Under the pieces are notes generated by a model that worked only from the letters and a program-made list of their open reading frames with translations, was not told the DNA's origin and did not search any database. From the NCBI GenBank assembly GCA_015680905.1, contig CM027378.1, positions 75,545,501 to 75,609,500 of the forward strand: a stretch of 64,000 bases of DNA. The letters run 5' to 3'. Shown here in pieces: positions 1-10,982 of this stretch. Each line of letters starts with the position of its first letter. Positions within the stretch are counted from its first letter, which is position 1. Position numbers and translations under genes: made by a program. Source of the DNA: Coptis chinensis (taxonomy: Eukaryota; Streptophyta; Magnoliopsida; Ranunculales; Ranunculaceae).

Positions 1-1349
1 AGGGTCTTCAAAAATTTAACACTAGAGAAATCCTTTGTTTGCTGCTTCTAAAATATATTTTCCATTCTTAGCCCTTTTTGGCTTATTAACTCCTTTTGAT
101 TTGATTTTTAGGAGTTCTAACTATGACTTTTACTTGAAATTTTATTTATATTTTCTTTTCCTTTTCTTTTGAAGCAAATAACTAATTTTTGTTTGGACAA
201 GTCTTTCTCTTTACTTTTTGCATTCATCCTATTTCTCATACTCATCAAATAGGTGGCTTATTTTATCTTGGGGTTTAATAGATGGGTAAGGGGCATGTTT
301 GGTGAAAACAAAAAATGGCTAAATGAAAGGTTCAATGGGGGCTTACTAGCGGTAAAATTTGTACATGTATGTATTTATGGCTATATCGATCCAAAAAAAG
401 CCTAAATTCTCTTCTAGGATTAGGATGGTGATCAAGTAGAAGTAGACATGTGATTTCTACTTCGAAATAACTACTCTTCGTGCGGTCATTACTCATAAAT
501 CACTCTCATTGGAGGCTTTTAGGCTAGATTCTCACTAGATTTGAAATTAAGTAGTCTAACCATGGGTCCCATAAACTTCTTTGCTAAGTACAGTCAATGA
601 TACCATTAAATGAATGTTCATGAAAAGATGTAAATCCATTGCCCACGATTAACCTAAGTTTCAAGGAACAAATTCTCATCCTAGTGCTAAGGTGAGATTT
701 CTAGACAATCTTCTCATCACAAAAAGGAAACAAGACTTTGTATAAACATGTTTTTTATGGTCACCAAACATTCAAACCATACAACATATTAGAGTTAGTT
801 TTGTCTCATAAACCCCACCTTTCATTCTTGAACAAAATGGGCCTATCAAATGGCACTCCAAATGAACCCCTCCACTTTAACCAAACCAACTACAATTCAA
901 GGGAAGCATCATCCCCACCTACCAATTCTTCTGAAAAGATAGACCAAAATATGAAAACCCGTGATTTCTCTTTCTGCTCAAGTTGCTCAAGTCATACACT
1001 ATCTTGCTTCAATTAATTTTTACCTCTCTTAAACATACAAAGTTCTTTACATTCAACCTTTCCCTAAGTAAAATCAACAACTACTGCATCAGCTGCAAAC
1101 TTGCAAATACATCTTCTAGGCTAGAGCATATAAGCGCTTAAGTGCCAATAGGTATAAGCAATTATTTTCCTTCTGTTCATAATTCATTAGTTACAAAACC
1201 TATGTGAAAATAAAATGTAAACCGTAAATGCATCTTTCCCCACAACAATTTCTGCACAAGAAGAAACTTGATAAAACAAACAAAAGAAATTTCTACAAAC
1301 ATGAAAAATTTCATACTTAAAAAAAAAGAAAAAAAAACCATGCACTTAC
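1..1349. other. AT-rich non-coding stretch
   Basis: No gene can be supported here. Short open frames exist on both strands, but none resembles a known family or shows plausible splice structure. The C-terminal exons expected downstream of the acyltransferase at 1350-3410 (minus) should fall here if that gene were complete, and I could not recognise them. Confidence 0.5.
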
Positions 1350-3410
1350 AAGGAAAAAGAAGAAAGAACTTGTTGTAGTTCAAATTGCAACACAATTCAC
1401 AACCCAAACACAGTGATGATCCATCTTGAGAACACACCTCTGACCTATGAGAAACACAATCAAATAAACAGGTTACACATAAATTACGAAAGTCTCCCTA
1501 AGCTAGATTAACAAAACAAAATGGACTAAGTTATAAAATTGCATTACCAAAAGCATGGATATTAAGAGGTACCAGGAGTTGTGGTTCGTTTTTTGAAAAT
1601 GAAAAGAAGATATCTTTTCATTCTAACAGATTAAGGGAATATTAATTATATATAAAGTAAGCAGGAAAAACTTACAAACAGAACAATGGTGACATGGGTG
1701 GCTGGCTTGCTATTCTGGCAGCTTAATACAGTAGCTTACACATGGTCTTCTTTCCATCCCTTCTGTGGGACAGGAACTAGGTTGTGCAGAAACATACTGT
1801 TGTGATGGCATTGAACCACCTGCTTCCATACTCTCCTCATCCAAAATAGGTTTCCAGTTTCCAGGAACAGAACCAGGATCTCTAAAGACTACCATAAAAT
1901 AGCTCCATGTTAACAAAACAAGCTGCAAGAAAGAATGCTCATTAAAACATACACAAAAGTGCTTTAGAAAAACTATTTTTATTTTGTTCCATTCACGGGC
2001 AATGAACATCACGGTTCATGTAAAAGCAGTGTCTGAATCAAAATGTCAAAGATACATTATTATGGCTAGCATAAAAATAATGGAAATATTGTAAAATTAT
2101 TCATTCAAGTTGCTCAAAATTGATAATGCCCATGGAAAAAAAAAATATCATTAAGTTATTAAGTAACACAACAATAAACTAGCAGCAGTATAGAAAATGC
2201 TGATCAACCAAATCTTCCCTTAATATGGGGCCTAGACATCTCTGAGCATATCATCAAACAAATAAGTAAAGAAATAAGACTACTATGTCACATCAACTAC
2301 ATAAGTCATCTGAATACATAAACCAAAAATATGTCATGTCAAATATATTGATCATAATATAACAACTATTAACTGTTTTAGTAGAAGAGGATGAGAAAAG
2401 GAACTATGTATGCTAGATTTTCTTAATTAATACAGGTGGGGGTCTGCTTAACCCTAGCTTATTTCTATAAAAAAAAAATTATTAACTATTTTAGCACACA
2501 TGTGAACTATCATAATGCAGTGGCTGGGTAGACCATGGGTTGTTCATAGATCCACCTCAACATTTTAAACTTATGGCCATCAAGACAAATTGACAATTCC
2601 CTGAGTAAAATTATCTCCTAAGCTTATGAGTTATGAGCTCTCCAAAATTTTCCATATGAAAAATATCATCGACATGACCTCTCCTATAGGGGATTACGTA
2701 GATCAGTCCAATGCATACTGGATAGGTGTTTGACAGCTAAGACATTCAGATTCAGATACTACTGTAAGCAATCATACAAGATACACCGTACAGATTTTCA
2801 CTCTCAACTCTCTCAGACAACGAGACACTTATAATATATGCAAAAATCCTACTTAATTTGTCATGCGATGCTTTATGCCATCTTATTCACGTTCTTTGTA
2901 ACTAGTATCTCATTCAATGTCATCTAACAATTAGTACTGATAAAAAAAATTCAATATTAGTTTTTGGTTGCTATGTACTATTCAAGCATCTACACTGATA
3001 ATACAAACAAGAAAACTATATAGCATTAACGCAATAAATACAAGTACACCATAATCTAGAGTAAACACATAATTCAAAGTAAACACAAATATTGAGTTAC
3101 AATACTGAAGTACCAAGACATGGAAGACAGCTACAATGAAGAAGGCCAAAACGGAGATCATCCCTCCATGGAGTAACCTTGGACCCCAAGCAAGAACAAC
3201 AACAGCATAATACGAAACCGCAATAATAGCCCCAACAAGTAGAATCATAAAATAGCCAAGTACTCTAAGACCAGAACATAACTTGAATAAATTTAAAGCC
3301 ATTCCAGAACTAATTGAGCTACTACTTCCTCTATTATTCAATTCTATATACGGAACAACAATCCCAATTGATGATTTCCTTCTGCTTTGTTTTGGGAATA
3401 ACCATTTCAA
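1350..3410 (-). pseudogene. DHHC protein S-acyltransferase (PAT13/14-like), incomplete and frame-disrupted
   Basis: Three exons are visible on the minus strand: 3410-3114, 1922-1676 and 1444-1350. All junctions fit GT-AG and phases agree. Exon 1 gives a 34-residue basic leader, then MALNLFKLC and two membrane segments. Exon 2 gives the third membrane stretch, the family signature VVFRDPGSVPGNWKP and a Cys-rich zinc-binding start ending CHHCSVC. Exon 3 gives QRCVLKMDHHCVWVVNCV, the catalytic DHHC core. The family attaches palmitate to cysteines of membrane proteins at Golgi or vacuolar membranes. Exon 2 has an extra base that breaks the CxxC stretch near 1715-1730 (an in-frame TAG results) and a compensating shift before CHHC. 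Exon 3 shifts frame just after NCV, where the frame continues as LNYNKFFLLF. The fourth membrane segment and C-terminus were not found. It is either a pseudogene or a real gene with assembly indels. The family call is secure; the member number is not. Confidence 0.82.
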
Positions 3411-4379
3411 TGTATTTGAATCCAGGTTTACCCAAATTATGCCAAATTTCAGAGTTCTTAGTACCTGTAATATGTTTAAAAGTGATAAAAATTGTTACTT
3501 TATGGTGCTAATTGATGTAATTTGAAGTAATTGAAGGAGGGGGAGTTGAAATTTTACCTTAAATGCATTAAATTTGATGCAATTTTGGTTTTTAAGTTGA
3601 CCTAAATCGGTTGAGTGTGACTCAGTGAGTGAGTCTTTGAAAACGATTTTGTCTTAAAAAGTCAGCAAACGAGACTCTTCCTAGTTTTTAATATCACGAT
3701 TCTCGAAAACAGACAAAGATTTGAGCCGCCACATAGGACAAAAAATGTTGCTGCGGCATATAAAAATGTCCGAAATATCTAGAGATATTTCGCTTTGGCA
3801 TTCTATTGAAATTTCGCCAGCTGACCAACGCTCACATATTCCCATATAAAGCCTTTACAGATGGACAGATGGTGTATTTCCAAGCTTATAAATTAAACTA
3901 ATGCTCTCTTTGAGAGATCTCTCATCTCAAGTTAAGGGAGGTTGTTAACCCGTGCTCTTGATTATGATCTAAAATCTAAACAAACTTTGATGATTAATAG
4001 ATTTTGCTTTGGTAATTGCTAAGATTGAAAGCTGATCACCTGGGTTAGAGATGAAGCCTTTACAAAAAAAAAAAACATATAAACAAATACATGAGTTTCA
4101 CTATGTATGTATTTTCAAAATTTCGCGTGTTTGTTTCAAATCAAGTTGGTGTACAGAGAGTGACTCTCCATGACAGATATGGTGAAAAAATAACTCTTTG
4201 AGCCAACTTTTTTTTTTAATCACTCACAAAGACTAGGTAGTAGATGAAAAGTCAAATATACTCTTAAGGTGAAATTAAAAACGGCTCGGATAAATGAAAA
4301 GTTAAATATACCCCTGAAACGAAATAACAAATGGTCTGCCCAGCCGAAACGACCCGATGTATATAGGTATAAATAATCA
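3411..4379. other. Spacer without recognisable gene
   Basis: This is AT-rich sequence upstream of the acyltransferase start. It may contain its promoter, since the gene reads leftward from 3410. No ORF, RNA gene or clear transposon terminus was seen. Confidence 0.4.
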
Positions 4380-4660
4380 CTGTTCATATCTAAACATAAT
4401 GTATGATAACACCTATTGGAGTATGAACAATCACCTTAACATGAGTTATATATGAACACTCGTTGTTCATACCTATTTGGAGTATGAACAATCACTGTTC
4501 ATACATCAATATAATATATGATCAGTAATAACACTTATTGGAATATGAACAATCAATATTCATACCTATTTGGAGTATGAACAATCACTGTTCATACATC
4601 AATATAACGTATAATCAGTAATAACACTTATTAGAGTATGAACAATCATTGTTCATACCA
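4380..4660. repeat. Tandem repeat of about 90 bp with repeated hairpin motif
   Basis: About two and a half imperfect units of roughly 90 bp are present. Each contains an 8-bp inverted repeat, GTATGAAC and GTTCATAC, around the loop AATCACT (for example 4485-4507 and 4573-4595; a variant is at 4637-4659). The spacer text (CATCAATATAA, then TCAGTAATAACACTTATTGG) is shared between units. It lies just upstream of the NSA2-like exons. Confidence 0.75.
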
Positions 4661-4797
4661 CAACTTATGAATATTTAATATGAATACGTTTATTGTCTCA
4701 TTCTCTTACTTTTAATTGAATACATTTATCAACTATATAGTTGTTTTATTAGTTTGTGGTAATTTTGGTCTGATGTTATTTTTGTGTTTTCCAATAG

Positions 4798-5325
4798 GTT
4801 GGCTATGCACGAGGAATCATCAAGTAGGCACAAGGTGGATGATGAAGTTCATGAAGGAGCTCTTCCTGCTTATCTTCTAGAACGTGAACAAACCACGCGT
4901 GCAAAGGTATTCCAGCTTAGTCCAACTTGAGGAAGTTTGGAAGCTTTTCATTTTTATGCAAGTTTGTTTTTATGTTTTGCGAACTAATGGTAAATGCTTA
5001 TTTCCAGGTTCTAAGTAACAGTATCAAACAAAAGAGGAAAGAGAAAGCTAGTAAATGGGATGTTCCTTTGCCAAAGGTATCGTTTGCCAAAGGTATCGTG
5101 CTTCTATTTTACTATTTGCTGAAAATGCATTTTCTTGAAACTCTTGTTCAAGCTTTAGTTTGTTATTTATTTTTATGTAATCTAAAGATGAACAAGAGCT
5201 TCAAACCTCCAAGTTAGTGGACTTTTTTTTTGAAAACTTGATTACTTATATTTTGCCCCTTTATTAGGTTCGGCCTGTTGCTGAAGAGGAAATGTTCAAG
5301 GTGGTCAGAACAGGTCAACGGAAAT
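4798..5325 (+). pseudogene. NSA2: NSA2-like ribosome biogenesis protein, internal three-exon fragment
   Basis: Three consecutive exons are clear: 4798-4906 (LAMHEESSSRHKVDDEVHEG, then the LPAYLLEREQTTRAK stretch), 5008-5076 (VLSNSIKQKRKEKASKWDVP) and 5268-5325 (VRPVAEEEMFKVVRTGQRK). Acceptors and donors are canonical and phases agree. NSA2 is a nucleolar 60S pre-ribosome assembly factor of the eS8-like fold, usually about 260 residues. Only the middle 75-80 residues are here. I found neither the N-terminal exons (beginning MPQGDYIELH in the family) in the 1.3 kb upstream nor the C-terminal half downstream. This is therefore best read as a partial copy left by duplication or rearrangement, unless an intron longer than this spacer hides the rest. 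The donor of the second exon is followed by a copy of TTTGCCAAAGGTATCG, so two GT donors lie 15-16 bp apart. Confidence 0.83.
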
Positions 5326-7533
5326 GTAAGTTTGGTTTATATGTTTTATGTTATGCTCGAAGTTTATAAGATGTATATGCCTCGACTTCCTCTTAGCTTT
5401 TTTTTTTTTGGTAAAGACTTCCCCTTAGCTTTGTCATGCCATATGTTTAAATTATAACTAATCTATCCATTTGAAGATACGCTTTCATTTTATAGTTATC
5501 ATTGTTCTGTAGTCTAAGTTTACACAAGTTGGCATGCTACGCTGAAGAATTAAATTAGCTTTTTACTGATGAGATTATTCTGTGCTGTGTAGTGGCTTTC
5601 ATATTCATCACTCGATCACAAAACGAAAGCTCATATGCATGTCATATGCATTAACTTCTTTGGCGGAATTATAATTAAATGTTGCGATTAATTAACATTT
5701 TTTTTGTGCCTAGCTCAATTCTAAGTATGTTAATGGTTAAGAGAACACAGAAAAAAAAATGTAATAAATGCGCCATGCTAAAGGATGAAGATCGAGCCAA
5801 TTTGCAGTCAATTCCAATGAGTACAACGTACAAACATTCAATTATATATTCAACTATTCAACTATTCAACTATTCAAGTAGGTGGCATGTGGAGATGATG
5901 GTTCTTTAATAAAATAGAGGGAAAACCCCGACATTTAAAAGGTTTGCCTAGCTCAATGGGGAAACTCATAATTCAAGCAATCAATAAAGAACCTAAGCGT
6001 ATCATCCATCTAAGAGTCTTCCAAGTCACAAAGTCAAAATAATATGCACTTTGAAATTTTATTGAAAGTTGTGGTGTGAACTGTGAACTAGACGGGCCTA
6101 GGATTTTCTAATTAATCAAAGTATCAAACTAAATTTGAGTACATTGTGCTAATGTAAACCGTGTTTTCTTATTTCCAATTCAAAGTAATTCACTAGGCTA
6201 AGTGCCCAACCAGGTTTCAGCTCAAATTACTCTCGTTGATCTCGCAATCTGAGTACCTTTTCCAGTACGGAAGGCGCATCCACATTCCACACGTACATTA
6301 GTCATTTTTTCAATGGGAATGTCTTTCATCGAAGGCAAGGAAAAATTGGCGAAAATTGAAAAAGTAGAAGACTAAAAATTGGAACTTGCAAAACGTGCCA
6401 AGGAGAAATTGAGCTACGATTAATGTCAACTCCAACAATTAACCAGATCTCCAAAGGAAATATTTCACTAGGAACTAACCATCCTAGAACACCCCCACGA
6501 ACACGCAAAGCCCAACAGACACACAGGCTATGTTTTAGGTGGACATAAAAAAAGGCCCAACACAAATCCAAAAGCATTGTAAGCCCAAGTCCAGGCCCAA
6601 CCCATAAACCGACTCGTGAATAAGACCACTATCGGCTTTAGACTTTTTTTTTTGGGTTTTTAGGTTTTGGCCTTTTAATAATAGGGTAATTAGGCTTTGG
6701 TCCAATAATGATCGATTATTAGGTTTTGGTCCTCCTAAACGTGAGTTGACTTGGTTGACCAACGATGGACGTCCACCCATCTCACATATTTTGTTATTAC
6801 CCACGATACCCTTATGAGGTCAATGTTGACCGAGTTGACCATCTCCAATTTTGTAGTTTGACGCCAATTCGGCGGTATGTGATGAGACACGTGGTCAATT
6901 TTTAACGGGTAAGATCATCTAGATCTTGGCCGTTGTTATCAAAACACGTGTTAATTGTGGATTGATCTCGATAAAATTGGCGGGAATACACTCACTAACT
7001 CATGCCATTTCTCTTCGTTCACTCTCTCTCATTTATGTTTCTCATCTGTTCTGTCATTTTTCACACAGAGAGAATGACAGTGTTAACAATCTCTCATTGA
7101 CGTAGTTTGGATCTTCGAAAGAAATAACAAACTTGGCTAGGAGTTGGAGTTTTATATATTAAAAAAAAACTTGGTTAGGAGTTGGAGTTGGAGTTGGAGT
7201 TATATATAAAAAAAATAAAAGAAGCAAACTTGGTTAGGTAAGTTGTCAATGCTCCTTCTTTTGCATGTTTAATTTGCATGTCAATGATTGTTTTGAATAT
7301 TTAAACCCTAATAACGTTTAATTAGGTCATAAATATTACGTATTTTTTTATTCTAATGGATTAAACCTTTTTGGTCTGTTGGTTATGTTATTTAATTTAA
7401 AATGAGGGATTCTCCATGCTGTTGCCATTAAATAATTATTTAAGAATAGTGGATTTATATTTCAGTTTGTATTTTATTGATGTTTATGTCCATTCCTTAT
7501 TATATAAAATGTTGTGTTTTGGCTTTGGTTCAG
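5326..7533. other. Spacer; short tandem repeats only
   Basis: No gene is supported. At 5849-5877 there is a short TTCAACTAT repeat. At about 7137-7240 are direct repeats of AACTTGGTTAGGAGTTGGAG with extra GTTGGA units. The stretch before 7534 may hold the 5' end of the MULE, but I could not identify a terminal inverted repeat. Confidence 0.4.
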
Positions 7534-9428
7534 TCATGTGGTATGACAAAAGAAAATTTGTTGTTCATTTGGGAGGTGTATGGAAAAAAACTATGCTTGG
7601 TTTATTTGGTTTGGAGGAGTACTCTGGTGGATTGAGGAGAGTATATTCAGTAGAAGAAGAAGAGTTAAATTGGATGGAATTCATCAAGGAAATTAGGATG
7701 TTTGTTCCCAGGAAAAATGTATCATCTATTTAATGCATTTTAGCAGGGTATTTGTGTCCACTGAGTATTGACAAACAACTTATGGATATGTGGGAGAACA
7801 TAATGGTTGAAAGTGACAATAAATTTCATCTGTTTGTGTCTTATGATTACCAGAATGTGCAATGAATGACCCAAGATTGGGAGACAAACCCTAGGGTCAT
7901 AGGTGTATGTCCTTCAATGCCCACACATGAACCTAATTCAATGCCCACACATGAGTCCACACTTAATTCAAAGTCCACCAATTGATGAGTCTAGTTCAGT
8001 CCCTTCACATCATCCAAGCCCATCTCTCCTCTTTGACTTGACCATGCCAAATGATGAGTCAAGTAAAAATGTTATTATAGACTTAACCACTTCCACGACC
8101 TATGCCAAATGATGAGTCAACTAGAAATGTCATTGTAGACTTAACCACTTCAAAACAACCTATTAGACCAAAAAACCAAATGCAAAACTTCCTAGAATAG
8201 TAGTATTCTTTGAAAGATGGGATTCAAAGACTTTTTACAAAGCAAGCTTAATTTCTCATATTTTGAAAAGTCGAGTGATGAAGATGATGTTGAACCAATT
8301 CTGGAAGCAAGTGATGAATCATTGGATGAAGGATTTAAGGATGATCGGGGGGGGGGGGGAGGGGGGATTGGCTTTGAAAGTCAAAGTGAGGATGGAGATG
8401 GTATGGAAGCAAGCATTGTTGATCAACAAGTTGTTGGGAGTATTCAGGCATGTGTAGAAGAAGTTCTTTATCAATTCAATGATTTGTTTGAGAGTGGTGA
8501 GGCATTTGAAAGTCAGAGTCAAAGTGAGGATGATGTTGAACATGGAAACAATGATATATTCCTTGGTGGTAGCTCAGATGATGAAAATGATAGACAGTTT
8601 GAGGTGGTTGCTAGATTTAGCCCTTGTAATCAAGATACATTTAATTTGGGTGATCCTGAATTTGAGAAAGAAGATGAGGATTGGGATCCTGTTGATGCAC
8701 ATTCAAGTGAGACTTCCGAAGGTTCACTAGTGTCAAATAATGAAGAAGAAGATACTAAGATGAACAATTTTGTGATATCAACAAGAAATTGCTATGTGGA
8801 AGAAGATACTGAGAGGACTGATAACCCAGAAGCAACAGTCTCCAAAAAGAACTTGAAATTGAAAACAAATATGGAATAGAGACACATTGGAGAGTGTAGA
8901 CAATTTATAAAAGATATGACAGTCTCCCACAGATTTAGTTTCAAATAGAATAAGAATGATAAGGAAATGTATTTTGTAATTTGTAAAGATAAGGACTGCA
9001 AGTGGTTTGTGAAATGTAGCAAGAAGATAAATGAGCTTACAATGAAGCTCAGGAAATATAATGACATCTATACTTGTGAAGCTAATGAGGAGAACAAAGT
9101 TATGCAAGCCAAAGCATTGGAAGCATTTGCAAGGGCCCATCCAACCTTTGCTCCAGTTGACTTGTTTAATGAGATATATTGTAAGTATGGTGTACACATA
9201 TCTTATTGGACTGCTTGGAGAGCAAGGATCATGTTGCTAGAGAAAATGCATGGTAATTATGAAGAGGGGTACATGGTGATTTCAGAAATGAAAAAACAAA
9301 TTTTGGAAAGGAATAAAAGAAGCATTGTTAAGTGGTACAAGGATTCTGTAAATGAGTTTGTGGGTTTCTTTGTTGCATACAAGACATCATTAGATGGGTT
9401 TATTGTGGGAAATGTCGTAAAAGCTTGA
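7534..9428 (+). pseudogene. Truncated MuDR/MULE transposase
   Basis: Successive plus-strand frames resemble a plant MuDR-type transposase. 7534-7733 (MWYDKRKFVVHLGGVWKKT onward) looks like the PB1-like N-terminal domain, followed by GYLCPLSIDKQLMDMWEN in a nearby frame. 8217-8879 is a highly acidic Asp/Glu/Ser linker of 220 residues typical of these proteins. From about 8880 the MuDR DNA-binding domain begins (RHIGECRQFIKDMTVSHRF). A TAG at 8947 interrupts it. 8967-9428 continues with CKDKDCKWFVKCSKKINEL and the start of the MULE transposase domain, ending at AYKTSLDGFIVG. The catalytic DDE core that normally follows is absent. The break falls where the inverted duplication shared with 16.5-18.9 kb begins. 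Stops, frame changes and truncation mean it cannot be an active transposase. A poly-G run at about 8347-8365 lies inside the acidic segment. Confidence 0.8.
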
Positions 9429-10211
9429 AATGGAGTAAGATATGATCTAAATTTAATAATTTGTTCATGATGAAGCTATTGCTTACAGTGATGAAGATAA
9501 TATGTTTCTTTTTGCTATTAAAGTCTTTAGCAGGGAATTTTTAGTTTTTAAATCAACTTTAGTCTATTAGATAGATATATGTGTTGATAGAATTTTTGGT
9601 ACATTTGACCATCTTCTTGGCGCAACTCGAAGGAGGTTAAAACTACTCGGGGTGATTAGCAATGTGTTAGCAGGGATGCTTAATGCATTGGAAGGTGAAT
9701 GTGAATGTGAATGTCAAGCATGCGTGACATGCATATACATTCTGAAAACTCTTTGGCATATCAACCAGATCAATTAGAGATCTTTACAAATACACCCTAT
9801 TAGTTCAGGTTCACTTCTATTTTGGACGAGTTAAAGTCCTTTTCATTATGTGTTTAAATTCGTAGTTCCATTTTTATTTGGTAGTGTTAGATCTTTTTCT
9901 CATTATGTTTATGATTTTCCAAGTTTTTATCGTGTATGTTCTATCTAGGAGACTTTGCAATTCCTAAGTCTCGATGAAGAATTTTTGTGGACTTAGGATC
10001 TTTGCTTCAGTCAGGCATCTGTGATGTTTTATTTTATGTTGTGAGGGAGAGTTGGGATAAAGGTTGGAGACTTGAACGAGGAGTCTTGGTTTTCTGAAAC
10101 AGTGTGATAACTGAAGCGTAAACTAGTAAGTTTTAGGGTTTTTGTTTTCACAGCCATAAACAATCATATGATGGAAATTTGATACCATTATCAATTGATG
10201 CTCTACAGGAA
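9429..10211 (+). promoter_or_regulatory. Probable LIP2 (left copy) 5' region with a 5' UTR intron
   Basis: This 5' flank of the left LIP2 copy matches the flank of the right copy. The start ATG at 10212 is preceded by CTCTACAG|GAA, a good splice acceptor present in both copies, so a 5' UTR intron is likely. No TATA box was assigned. A short frame at about 9597-9700 (FGTFDHLLGATRRRLKLLG) looks codon-like in both copies, but I do not recognise it. Confidence 0.35.
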
Positions 10212-10916
10212 ATGAGAATACCACGGAACCTCAATGTCTGGAAAATGGGGATGGTCAACTACTTGGATGCACTTAAGCTTCAGGAGAAGCTCGTCTCTGA
10301 CAGAAAACTAGGAAAAATTCCTGACACCATCTTGTCCTTACAACATCCTCCTACATATACACTCGAAAAAAGGAGAACAGATCACAATTTACTTGTTCCC
10401 GAGGCTGACCTACGAACTATGGGAGCGGAGCTTCACTACACACAAAGAGGGGGAGACATAACATATCATGGTCCACATCAAGCAATCTTATACCTCATTA
10501 TATCTCTCAAGGATAAGGGTTTAGGCGCTCGGAAGTATGTTGAAAACCTTGAGTCAATTATGATTGAATTGGCGTCTCTTTATGGTGTGAGTGCCCTTGC
10601 TGGAATGAATAAGTGTGAGACAGGGGTATGGGTTGGAGACAGAAAGATCGGTGCAATCGGGGTTCGGATTTCTTCGGAGATCACTTCTCATGGAATGGCT
10701 TTTAACATTGATCCAGATCGGAACTACTTTAAGCACATTGTACCTTGTGGAATTGCTGATAAAGAAATCACATCTCTAAAAAGAGAGACAGATATGGTTC
10801 TTCTAGCCGAAGAAGTGATTCAGGAGCAGCTGGTTTCTTGTTTTGCTAGATCGTTTGGTTATGATACTCTTGTGCAAAAGGAAAACGTAGCCATAGCGTT
10901 GGGAAAAGGGGAATAA
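10212..10916 (+). CDS. LIP2: Lipoyl(octanoyl)transferase, left inverted copy
   Basis: LipB-family enzyme that moves octanoate from acyl carrier protein to lysines of lipoyl domains (pyruvate and 2-oxoglutarate dehydrogenases, glycine cleavage H protein), the first step of mitochondrial lipoate synthesis. The frame from MRIPRNLNVWKMG gives 234 residues, matching plant LIP2. Visible family motifs are LSLQHPPTYTL, the RGGDITYHGPHQ loop, GDRKIGAIGVRIS with the catalytic Lys, and VPCGIADKEITSL with the catalytic Cys. An in-frame ATG 33 bases upstream (10179) exists only in this copy and lies before the probable splice acceptor CTCTACAG, so I prefer 10212. Relative to the right copy it has changes at usually conserved positions: TLEKRRTDHN instead of TLGKRRTDHN, YLIISL instead of YPIISL, SEITSHG instead of SGITSHG, and VLLAEE instead of VLPAEE. 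The frame is intact, but the protein may be impaired. Confidence 0.9.
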   Translation: MRIPRNLNVWKMGMVNYLDALKLQEKLVSDRKLGKIPDTILSLQHPPTYTLEKRRTDHNLLVPEADLRTMGAELHYTQRGGDITYHGPHQAILYLIISLKDKGLGARKYVENLESIMIELASLYGVSALAGMNKCETGVWVGDRKIGAIGVRISSEITSHGMAFNIDPDRNYFKHIVPCGIADKEITSLKRETDMVLLAEEVIQEQLVSCFARSFGYDTLVQKENVAIALGKGE

Positions 10917-10982
10917 GATGAGAATTTGTGACGAATGTTTGGTGTCTCATCATTATTTGGAATGTTTGGTCTCCCATCATTA

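Noticed and set aside
738-1016. Open frame of 92 codons on the plus strand
   Set aside because: No domain, low-complexity plant spacer composition and no splice or start context. It lies where the opposite-strand acyltransferase exons might be expected, but matches nothing.
4380-4660. Regularly spaced hairpins as a CRISPR array
   Set aside because: Spacers are themselves repeated, the host is a plant, and no cas genes are present. It is an ordinary tandem repeat.
8319-9197. Minus-strand frames over the MULE region
   Set aside because: They are shadows of the acidic, AG-rich plus-strand transposase codons, giving Leu/Ile/Phe-rich antisense translations.
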